A stretch of 64,000 nucleotides of DNA from Strongyloides papillosus (lineage: Eukaryota; Nematoda; Chromadorea; Rhabditida; Strongyloididae), in assembly GCA_005656395.1 (NCBI GenBank), contig SRSI01000047.1, positions 1 through 64,000 on the forward strand. The letters are read 5' to 3'. Made by a program: the position numbers and the translations under genes. Below the pieces are notes generated by a model. That model was given only the letters and a program-made list of their open reading frames with translations. It made no database searches and was not told where the DNA came from. The stretch's first letter is position 1. Every line of letters begins with the position of its first letter. Shown in pieces: positions 55,198 to 64,000 of the stretch.

Positions 55198-55261
55198 AAA
55201 AATTCACCAGGATTACACTTTATACTCGTTACACATTTTTTTTGTATTCTCACACCCTCAT

Positions 55262-56011
55262 AATGGAAGTTTATTTTGTACCCACGTCAATGAATTGTTT
55301 TTTATATTTACCTATTGTAAAAATATGTTACAGTTATCTTGAACATTTTTAATTTGATTTTTGTATATCTTCCATTCTATTATTATGTATACCTTTTATT
55401 TAACATCTATTTTCTCTAAATATTTTTTACCTTCTTAAATAGACAAACAAACACCAACTAATGGCTTATGTAAATGAATCCCTTTAATAGAAGAAAATAT
55501 TAAATTCTAGAAAAATATCAAAATTTTAATAATTTTATATAAATTCTATTAAATTAAATTTATTTAATATATTTTAATTAATTATCATAACTCCAATAAG
55601 ACACAACATCAACAGAAAATCCTCGTAAGGTTTGGATTAATAAAAGATAAGAAATTGCCTTACTCATAAAGACTATATACATTTACTCTTCCGATTTTAA
55701 TTTTTTAATATCTTATTAAAAGCTTAATTCGAGGATGTAAACATGGGACGCTGTGTCAGATCAAATGTATGTAACATAATATCAATATGAACACGTCTAT
55801 TACATAAAGGACTATAAAAGAAAAGATTGAAGAACACTTTATTAGATCAGTCTATCTTAAGAAGAGCTAAGAATATTTTATTAAACTTACAGTTATTTTT
55901 ATTTTTTATACTTTATTTTAACCTCTGCTTAATAAAATTTTTGATAGAGTTACGTGTACGATTTTTATAACCGAGAGTCTTCTCAGCTCTCACGAATGTA
56001 CCAGAATTACA
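55262..56011 (+). repeat. LTR-like block B
   Basis: It repeats block A in order (TTGTACCC, ACCTATTGTAA, ATGGCTTATGTAAA, AAAAGCTTAATTCG, AACATGGGACGCTG, TATA box at about 55811, AATAAA at about 55931, stem-loop, ACA end at 56011) but is some 270 bp shorter, lacking the antisense gene. The two blocks are well diverged. Confidence 0.6.
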
Positions 56012-57039
56012 ATTTTAAATTCTTAAAAATATATAGTTGAAGCGCAAATAATTACTGATTTACCGTCACAATAATATGAATAATTTAATACTCAATAAAC
56101 ATATATTTATAACCCTGAAATCGTTGGTAAACAATAAAAAATAATTGCTAGAAAATCATCGGTTAATTTTATAGTTAAACTATGTAAATTATAGATTATT
56201 ATTTTTCTTAAATTTTTTTAATAACAAGCAAAATGCATCATTAAAAGATACTGCGATGTCGGCATTAACCATAGATAAAGATAGTATGCCATTTTTATAT
56301 TCAACAAAATACTGAATATAACTTCTAGCGCAATCTACTCTTTGACTGGCATTAAACTTCTTTGTTATCTAAAAAAATTTAACACATCGACATGTTTGTC
56401 TGTAAAATTATATAAAGTCATACCGCCTTCATTTATTATATAAAAGTATTCATTTTTACTTTAAATTTGTCATTTCATCTGAAATGATTATTGGAATATA
56501 TAGTAAAAATAAGTAAGTATATGATATCTATTTGAATGATAAATAACATTTCATTAAACTATAACTTTTTAATAATTTTTTTTATTTCCCAATCTTTTAT
56601 ATAGCAACTTATACAATCTTTGTAATTTGAAAAAGAGTATTGTTCGAAAGAAAGGATGAATGAATAATGTACTTCTATTTTAATTGTAAATAACATTTTA
56701 ATATAATAAAAAAACATAAACTAATACAATATAAGTGATCAGCATAAAAAACAGAATATAATGATACTAAGAAAATTAAGAAATCGGCAACATGTCGATT
56801 CACTATCAGTTTTTATGTAAAATTCAAGGAAATTGTAAAATCTGTTTTGTTTTTTCGACATCCTTTATAACACCACAATATATAACACTTTGGAAAAAAG
56901 TTAATTTGTATCATATAATACTTAATATTATATTATTATTTAATGTAAAGTACTATTTATAAGTTATTATATAATAGTATTTAAAAAAGCAGAAAAACAG
57001 TTTGCATTCATTGGTAAAGAGAAATTTATATTTACCGCA
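56012..57039. other. intergenic, nothing recognised
   Basis: No gene or clear repeat is seen before the MULE similarity begins at about 57040. Confidence 0.35.
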
Positions 57040-57455
57040 TTTAAAAGAATTAACAATTGTGGATGTACAAAAAAGATGTGGTGAAGAAATAAATAATGAA
57101 CTTGAAATCCTCATTAAAGAAGAAAATTCCTAAAAAAAACGAAAAGAAAGTAACTGATTTGTTAAGTGTCTAAAGAAGAATTGAACTTTTTGCCAAATAT
57201 GTTTACAAAAATTGGCTTTCAACTCCAGAACAATTGAAATTAATATGATAGAGACATAAGGACCACTAACCCTTGTGAATCTTTTCATAGAGTATGTAAA
57301 CAGAAAGGGGGTTCTGATACATACATAGTTGAAAGAACTTTAAAGAATCTAAGACTTATTTATGATAACATTGAAATTGAACTGAAAAGGTTTCAAGATA
57401 AATCTGCCAAACCAAAAATTGAAGCACAGATTACAAAACGAAAAGCTAGATAATC
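57000..57455 (+). pseudogene. MULE transposase C-terminal relic
   Basis: The + strand reads RNLYLPHLKELTIVDVQKRC (about 57020-57080) and, after several stops, an open piece RTTNPCESFHRVCKQKGG through KRFQDKSAKPKI (57259-57453). RTNNxxExFHR is the conserved C-terminal block of MULE transposases. The frame ends in TAA at 57453 but overlaps, one base out of phase, the start of the USP frame at 57386. The rest of the transposase upstream is not recognisable. Confidence 0.65.
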
Positions 57456-58528
57456 TTAAAAGTTACTACAATTTGGAAAGTATTGAAAATTGTATTGAGT
57501 ATTTAGATGAAGTTGGTGAATCAATGTTTATTGGAAAAGCAACTTGTGACAAATATGGGAACTTTAAAATATCTGGTGTTCAAAGTATAACAAAAGAAAT
57601 AGAATCATGTGTTGAAAATACCGATGTCTTTCATGGTAAAAATGCATTTACTTCTCCAAACAGGAAGAAAACAAAGAAAAATAAAGAAATTCCTACTGAT
57701 AGCACTCCAAATAGATCCATTGTAGATCGTGGTTTGAGAGGGCTAGAAAATGCTGGAACACAGTGTTTTGCCAATTGTGTTTTACAGCTGTTATTCTTAT
57801 GCAGCAATTTTCTGGATAATTTAACAACTCTTAATGATGACAATGCGATAATGTTGGTAAAAACATTCACAAAATACAAAATTTCAAATAAAAAAAAGTA
57901 TCTAAAATTGAATGACAATGACTTTAATAAAATTCCCGATCTAAAAAAATATGTTTATAGTGGAAATCATGAATGTGCGTCTGAATTTCTACTTAATATA
58001 TTTACCATGATTCAAAATAGTTGTCCAACAACATTGGAGTCAATTAAAATAAAGAAAGAATTAAGTATTACATGTAAAGTTTGCAAGTCAGTGTCAATAA
58101 TCGAGAACCATGAAATGAATGCTTTAAATATTAAAATAAACAGTAACAGTGACAAAAAGTGTATTCTTGATATCATAAAAACAATGTTAAGTGAGAAAAT
58201 AGAATCTATCAAACGTACTTGTACTGTATGCAAGATTCGATCAATTGGAAATGTTAAAAAGGAAACAATAAGAAAGTATCCGAAATATCTATTCGTCGAA
58301 TTGACGAAAGATATTATGGACAAGAAATACAGTGATATTGGTATTAATTTTCTGTCATCAAAGGACAGTTTTTATGTAAGCCAATATTTTATGCCAAATG
58401 TTCCTTACAAATTAAAAGGTTTTGCTGTTCATCAAAGATTTAGTGAAAATAGGGGACATTATATGGCATATGTAAGAGATCAAGAAAAATGGTGCCTTTT
58501 AAATGATGCTCACCCAATAAAAGAATAA
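57419..58528 (+). CDS. USP-type (C19) ubiquitin hydrolase domain, joined to a MULE end
   Basis: This open frame of 369 codons carries a ubiquitin-specific protease domain, which removes ubiquitin from proteins. The Cys box is GLENAGTQCFANCVLQ (catalytic Cys about residue 116). The zinc-ribbon pairs CKVC and CTVC lie near residues 221 and 262. The His box is RGHYMAYV...WCLLNDA (His about 347, Asp/Asn about 362-363). All catalytic residues look intact. There is no ATG at the start: the frame opens inside the MULE reading frame and the first ATG is at 57524. The N-terminal segment (IEYLDEVGES) resembles a MULE C-terminal end, so the domain looks fused downstream of a transposase. The domain is short for a USP. 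It could also be a processed host gene copy that landed here. Confidence 0.72.
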   Translation: MKHRLQNEKLDNLKSYYNLESIENCIEYLDEVGESMFIGKATCDKYGNFKISGVQSITKEIESCVENTDVFHGKNAFTSPNRKKTKKNKEIPTDSTPNRSIVDRGLRGLENAGTQCFANCVLQLLFLCSNFLDNLTTLNDDNAIMLVKTFTKYKISNKKKYLKLNDNDFNKIPDLKKYVYSGNHECASEFLLNIFTMIQNSCPTTLESIKIKKELSITCKVCKSVSIIENHEMNALNIKINSNSDKKCILDIIKTMLSEKIESIKRTCTVCKIRSIGNVKKETIRKYPKYLFVELTKDIMDKKYSDIGINFLSSKDSFYVSQYFMPNVPYKLKGFAVHQRFSENRGHYMAYVRDQEKWCLLNDAHPIKE

Positions 58529-58599
58529 GAAGAATCAATGTTGCATACTGAAATGGCAACAATTCTATTATATGAAATGGAATATTAGACAAAAATATT

Positions 58600-59820
58600 T
58601 ATAATATCTAAATGATCATCTTTGTGTTAATTGATGTTTATATAAAAAAATATACTTAAAATATTAAAATATTTATTTCCAAAATAAAAGTTTTTACATA
58701 ACAATTAAATAGTAAAATAAATAATTGTAATATTAACTTTAAATTATATTAAGTAAAAGATTCATGTATAATTATTATTATAATAAAACAAATTTTTCCA
58801 AAATTGTGCAAAAATATTTTAGTCATGTAGATTTTTACAAAAAAGAAATTCCAAAATCGAGTTGTAAATAAATGTTTTATATATTTGGATCATGATATTT
58901 AATTTCTAAAGCTGCTCTTAATTTCTATCATCAAAAATTGTGTATTTTACAAAAGAAATAAAATAACTTGTTTGTTTGATTATAATTAATATTGTTAGCA
59001 TGGAATAAAACATTCTACCAAACTACATCTCAGCAATAATCTCTGGATTGGAATGGACTCAATCCTTTTTACTATATAATCTTAAATTTAATTCATTCAT
59101 TTTTATTTCACATTAAGTGAGACATTTTAATTGTAATAACTTGTAGAAAACGTAAGTTAATTTTTATTTTAATTGTATAGTGTTTTCATCTATTACAGGT
59201 GGACGCGCGTTTTCTATTTTCTGGTTTATTATTGTCTCTTTATACTTATTGGTTTTGTTATTGAATAAAAGTTTCCCTTAATCTTCGTTTTGAAAAAGAT
59301 ACTCCAGTTGCATCATAAAATTTTTACTTGTTATATGCTTAAAAAATATATTTTTCAAATAAAAGAAAGACTTTTATGTGAAACTAAATATTTTTTTAAA
59401 TATTTCCCTATTATTCTCAATTAAAAGTAATTATTTAGATCTTTAAAAACCATTATTTATGTGTTCTTTTTTTAATATCTTTATCAATATATATTTTCCT
59501 CTACAACTTTTGTAATGTTCTCACCACGAATAATAAGGCAAAATAGCTTTAAGTAGACTAACGTCTCTTTAAGAAAATACTATAAGTATACATTTTTCCA
59601 ATGTTGAAAAAAGCAAAATAGCAGTGGTGAGTTCACGTGTCCCCAAATTTAAACTAAAAAGAGTATGTATAATAAAGATAGTCTAATTTATCCAAGTAAA
59701 ATTTCCCGGATTATACAATAACAAAAAGTGAGTTCGCATTTATGCTATGCTGTTTTCCTTGATATTACGTTGAAATAAAAGTAGTAAAATTGATTATTTT
59801 GATTTTTTAACAATAAATTA
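58600..59820. other. intergenic, nothing recognised
   Basis: I see no gene or repeat in this AT-rich stretch. Confidence 0.4.
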
Positions 59821-61349
59821 TTAATTATGCTCAAATAAATGATGTAGAGGAATAATATATTTTTTTCCACTCAATGTATTTACCACAACTGCTTTTGAAT
59901 ACACTTTTCTCTCATCAATAATCATTAATTCACTGTTGTTTATTTTTTGAAATATTAAATTTAGATCAACAGAACTATCAATAATACAATATTTGTTATA
60001 AAATTTTGATTTTTTTATTGTTTTCATCATTTTTCACTAATATTACAAGGCAGATTTTTCATCATACTGTACTTGGATTTCAGATCTAGAATAACCATAA
60101 ATTTTCTTTGCTTCTTTTTGTTGGAGTGAAATACTCCCAACAATAAACCAGCGTTATAGTTGCCATCACTTGTTTCATGAATTAAAAATCCATCAACATT
60201 GGTAATTTTGTTATAACAACATTTGATAAAATATGAATTTAAAAAAATACCATCAAAAAGTGTACAATCGTTTGCGTTTATATTTATTTCTTCGCATAAA
60301 TCTAGCATGAAACCATCTGTACCAACATTTTTTCCATGAGATATTTCGTTATTATTCATTAGAACAAACGATGCCATATGATAATCTATCAGCCGTAGTT
60401 TTATTTTATTCAGTGCACTTTTCTCACTAATTTGTGAAACAAAGCTTGCCAGTAGATTCATAAGACCCTCTCCACTGAAGCAGCCATAATTTGTTACGTT
60501 CCTATGTCTCCTAGCCACCTTTCTATATTGCGTTATAAGATGGTTTTTCAGAAATTTTCCCATTATGGCCAATCAACTTAATTCTTTCTGAAAATCAGTC
60601 AAATAGACACTCTTCGGCCATCAATATTTTATGTTCATTAGTTTATCATTCATTAAACTTAATATCCCACAGTTTAATAGAAGTAATGACAATATCATAT
60701 GTTTTGTTTCTCGTGATATATCTTCAGTTAATACCGTTGGAAGTGCCATTATCATAAAAACCTTAAATTCAGATGTTTAAAAAAAAATTAAATCTCTTAA
60801 ACTTCTTAGAGATCTTTTAAATTATATTAGTAATCTTGTGTTTTTAATCATTCCATCATATTGTGTCAACACATATTCAGATAACCCGGGAATCTTAAAA
60901 TTACTACATCTTCCATCCATCTTATGATAACCATAAAGAATTCGAAAAAGATCATCTTTTACAGGTCCTGCAAAAACAACATGCATATGTTATAGACACA
61001 GAGCTTCGGGGATTACTAAAAGATCCGTCAAATAACTCTTTTTTTGAATACCATAATAACTTTCATGGTTTTTGTCTATCAATTAGGATAGATCTTGTAA
61101 GTATTTTTATTTGTTCTGACTTCGAAAAGTGCACCAGTTTCAAAAGTTATTTTCCCATCTCTGCCATCAACTCCTTTCTCATGAGTTCCCTTAGAGTAGC
61201 AATATGAGCATCCATAATGCCTATTGAAATTTTAAAAATTATTTAACTTCTTTGTTAAAGGAATGTCACCTGTGAATTTAGTAATTCTGACATTAAAATA
61301 AAATTTTCCATCAATTACTGTTTTATCACTTTTAACAACTGTTTCATGG
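59821..61349 (-). pseudogene. CACTA/EnSpm-like transposase relic, C-terminal part
   Basis: On the - strand, starting at the right: ITKFTGDIPLTKKLNN and RHYGCSYCYSKGTHEKG (about 61290-61175), like the conserved CDAPA...GCxxCxxxG block of EnSpm-like transposases in animals. After several stops, 60572-60027 (181 residues) reads RHRNVTNYGCFSGEGLMNLLASF and QISEKSALNKIKLR, like the FESFxG...Q region of the same family, followed by a beta-rich C-terminal region that continues in 60030-59821. It is broken by stops and frameshifts at about 60600-61000. It matches the N-terminal part at 63122-63785 across the palindromic insertion. Confidence 0.55.
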
Positions 61350-62924
61350 TCACACCGGTAAGATGACCGGATTTTATGCTTTTTCGCGCATTTTGGCGGG
61401 AAAAAGAGCATTTTTATAACTTTAGGGCGCACCGTAAAAGTGATATTCAAACATTTTGTATTGCTATTTTTATTAAAAATTATGTATTATGCTTTTTTAA
61501 AAATTTAAAAATTTCAATTTTGAAGGTGGTTTTCACCTCAAAAAATACCCAAAAATGGCACTTTTTGGGACTTTGCAGAGGCTACCACGAATTTTCAAAA
61601 AATATGAGATAGGTCTCATTCGATTCCTAAACTTCTTATCTACAACATATTTTTTTTTCAATGGAGGTTTTATGGCTCGGAAAAAAGTTATGAGGCAAAA
61701 AGTAAGTTTACCTCAAAAGGTACCAAATTTTACTGTAAAAATGATAAAAAATTAATTGTCAAAGTTATAAAACATACTTAAAATTAAAAATATATATTAT
61801 AAAACTTTTGAAGAATGCAAACAAATAAAAAAAGCAAACATTAAACATGTAAAAAATGCCAACAGGTTCTTTATTAAAACAAAGAGATTTTTGACTAAAA
61901 ATGCTAACAATTGTGAGCTATAAAGGCATAAACAATTAATTTATTTTAATTATTTGATTTATTTACCTATCTCAATATGCCTGCAAAAAAAAATTCGCTT
62001 TATTAAGATCTAAAACCAGCTGTATCAATTTAAACATGCTAATGTACAAACAAAAAAAAGAAATGAACTTTCTAAAAGCCTTTTGGATCTTTTATATAAG
62101 ATGTAATTATGCACTACTGATGAATTAACAAAATGTTTTGAATATCTATATTGAAAGTTTGAAGAATCTGCACAAACATTCAACTGTTACTAGAGAATTT
62201 AATATATTACTAAAATATTATATGTTTGGTTGATCATTTGGTTGAATTTATTAGTGATTATGGGACTTTTTGTTATTTCAGTGAGCAAGACACTAAAAAT
62301 TTTTATACTTGGCTTAAGAATTTCTCAATTTGTTTTCATTATATAACTTATAATACCACAAAACAATGAAAAAAAAGTTTTTTTAACGAGAACAACGAAT
62401 AATTGTCATGACTTTAAAAATTGGTAATATTTTTAGAATTTTTTTATTTTTTTTACTTTTTTATACTAATTATTTAAAATTATGTAAAAATACTAAAAAA
62501 ATTATGTAAAAATTATGTTTTTCGAACCTTATCATTTAAAATTTGGTACTTTTTGAGGTAAACTTACTTTTTGCCTCATAACTTCTTTCCGAGCCATAAA
62601 ACCTCCTTTGAAAAAAAAATATGTTGTAGATAAGAAGTTTAGAAATCGAATGAGACCTATCTCATATTTTTTGAAATCTCGTGGTAGCCTCTGCAAAGTC
62701 CCAAAAAGTGCCATTTTTGGGTATTTTTTGAGGTGAAAAACACCTTCAATTTTTAAATTTTTAAAAAAGCATAATATCTAATTTTTAATAAAAATAACAA
62801 TAGAAAAAATTTTAATATTACTTTTACGGTGCGCCTCGAAGATATGAGATTTAACAAAAACAACGCGGAAAAGCGTCATTTTTGCAAAATCCCGTTTTTA
62901 ATACTACGCGTTAGCGGTGTGTGA
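61350..62924. mobile_element. 1.6-kb palindromic DNA element within the transposase relic
   Basis: Two inverted arms of about 310 bp (about 61424-61735 and 62532-62838) are near-identical by eye. They extend, less exactly, to outer ends TCACACCGGTAA (61350) and TCACACACCGCTAA (reverse, 62924). The spacer has no ORF. Each arm shows the same 60-codon frame, but this is explained by the repeat. It splits the CACTA-like coding region. No target duplication was found, so the superfamily is open. Confidence 0.65.
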
Positions 62925-63785
62925 TACAATCAAATAGTCATGATTGATTGTTTGTCATGAATTTTTCCATCTATAAATACTAACAAAAATACTATCGCAC
63001 CCTCTCTTAGTCAACTAACATTAACCTCCTCATAGCGCAGAGAGGGTGAGTTTTCCTTTTAAATTATTAACTTATTATTTAGTTTTTTATATCTCCCTTA
63101 TTTGTGAAAATAAATTATCAAATTAATCTTTTATTCTGAAACAACAACTTTGTATGAGATACATCTTGTTGAAAATCTAAATCCATCAGTTAAATGACTA
63201 CAGATATTATCATAGTTTGGTTTTCCATTGTAAAGCCAAATAGAATATAAGATTGTATTAGAAAATGAAAATCTTATTCTTTTCGGAAGATTCAAAATCA
63301 TACCACTGATAGCTCATATTTCAATTCTTGAGCTTTTACAAAGTTGGGCTCCATAACAATGTAACAAAATTTCTATATCTATTAATTTTACATCATTTTC
63401 CATTTGAGGCAAAATATACTTTATATTCTTTTTAACCACAAAATCAATGTCATTCATAAAATTGAATTTTAATAATTTCCAATAGCCGAAATTTCTCTCT
63501 TCAGATTCATCATAAAGGTCAGAAATAACGTAGACAGTTTTTTTCATTAGACGTCTAACAGCCTTCATTGTTTTCGCCAAATTAGGGAAATCCTTTATTT
63601 CTCCGATAAATTCTAACAATTTATTTGATATCCTATTTAATATATTGCTCTCTTTTTTTATCATAATAAATTTTGCCAAGATCTCAATTTGTTCATTAGA
63701 AACAGAATCAAAACTACCCATAACTTCATCATCTTTATTGCCTCCATCACTTTCACTTTTATAGTATTCATAGAATTCTTCATTA
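62925..63785 (-). pseudogene. CACTA/EnSpm-like transposase relic, N-terminal part
   Basis: The frame is open on the - strand from about 63785 to 63314 (acidic N-terminus, then NRISNKLLEFIGEIKDFPNLAKTM, similar to the LLxIL...LPKDARTLL block of animal EnSpm-like proteins; then LIDIEILLHCYGAQLCKSSRIEI). A TGA follows where relatives have Trp (KSSxxxxW), and the frame then continues with IWLYNGKPNYDNICSHL, like the GxxKP segment, to about 63122. It ends where the palindromic element begins. More sequence may lie beyond the window. Confidence 0.55.
62972..63060 (+). other. TATA box followed by a 10-bp hairpin
   Basis: TATAAATAC (62972-62980) is followed 18 bp on by CACCCTCTCT (62998-63007), which pairs perfectly with AGAGAGGGTG (63039-63048) around a 31-nt loop, and then by a T-rich run. 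It could be the start of an LTR transcript or a small structured RNA. Confidence 0.3.
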
Positions 63786-64000
63786 TTCTTAAAATCTTAT
63801 TAAATTATTCTAAATAAGAAATACCTCACATTTTCACTTAATAAAATATTGTCGATTTCGTCTATTTCTCTTTATTGAAAATTTGAATTATCAATTATTT
63901 GTGATTAACAATTAAACCATTATCTTTTTTAATATTTAGTACTTGATTTTTATTACCATCGTTTTCAACTACACCTTGAGATAACATTAATTCTTTAAAC

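Larger units (their letters stand above)
54195..55217 (+). repeat. LTR-like block A
   Basis: This block is similar in order to block B (55262-56011). Its last 280 bp look like an LTR: TGTGAACATGGGACG at about 54941, a TATA box (CTATATAAGG, about 55038), AATAAA (55132), a stem-loop (55177-55197) and an ACA end at 55215-55217. It contains the antisense gene at 54494-54770, which block B lacks. Confidence 0.6.

Noticed and set aside
57631..58323. Two long - strand ORFs over the USP domain
   Set aside because: They are shadows of the USP frame and have no recognisable content.
59180..59230. GACGCGCGTTTTCT shared with the mariner at about 89
   Set aside because: Only 14 bases match and there are no further mariner features around 59200.
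61555..62714. Mirror-image ORFs MALFGTLQRLPR... in both arms of the palindrome
   Set aside because: They are the two arms of one inverted repeat, so the shared frame is explained without a gene; the test is listed as a finding.
1..64000. CRISPR arrays, bacterial operons, tRNA or rRNA genes
   Set aside because: No regularly spaced short repeats, Shine-Dalgarno-led gene runs, cloverleaf or rRNA sequence were seen; introns and TATA boxes show a eukaryotic nuclear origin.

Overview
This is a window of very AT-rich (roughly four-fifths A+T) animal nuclear DNA, most likely from a parasitic nematode of the Strongyloides group. The evidence is a CAP/SCP-TAPS secreted protein with the long amino-terminal extension seen in that group, a transthyretin-like protein, a six-domain TIL (Ascaris-type) protease inhibitor, introns of only 37-46 nt, and TATA boxes about 40-50 nt upstream of start codons. 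There are no operons, ribosome-binding sites, tRNA or rRNA genes, or CRISPR arrays. The genus is inferred, not proven.

Host genes are sparse and nearly all encode small secreted proteins. On the + strand these are: three dispersed paralogues of a basic Ser/Thr/Lys-rich secreted protein (2960, 21564, 24751); a transthyretin-like gene (7342); a CAP gene (14625) with a decayed partial copy (about 16888); a 90-residue secreted protein (34739); and an unrecognised 329-residue secreted protein (48216). The TIL protein is on the - strand (39224-37815). Several were only recoverable by joining exons across tiny introns. Upstream regions of the paralogues are conserved for a few hundred bases, so whole gene units were copied.

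The rest is mostly mobile DNA. Left part: a mariner with two in-frame stops (40-1326), a deleted second mariner (4875-5760), and a structurally complete Ty3/gypsy-type LTR element with one 1621-codon gag-pol frame (8029-13583, - strand). Middle: a piggyBac-like MITE (17609-17972), a satellite of about 521 bp built from three monomers of about 174 bp (18415-20290), an 850-bp inverted-repeat element (22443-23294; second copy at 50370-51221), a Tc1-like relic (23303-23945), a deleted gypsy relic (25790-27960), a MULE relic (28196-29671), a hAT-like non-autonomous element (29691-30590) and another gypsy relic with one LTR (30600-34175). Right part: a solo LTR split by a hAT relic (41661-43200), a broken UPF1-like helicase (43770-45950), a 1.77-kb inverted-repeat element (45937-47704), the 3' end of a retroelement followed by an acidic ORF, a small antisense membrane-protein gene and two tandem LTR-like blocks (52085-56011), a MULE transposase end joined to a USP-type deubiquitinase domain (57040-58528), and a CACTA/EnSpm-like transposase relic (59821 to the window end) interrupted by a 1.6-kb palindromic insertion.

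The items most worth a second look are the MULE-USP fusion, AT-hook motifs carried by at least two retroelements in different polyprotein positions, the three-monomer higher-order satellite, and the LTR-like block that holds an antisense spliced microprotein gene.
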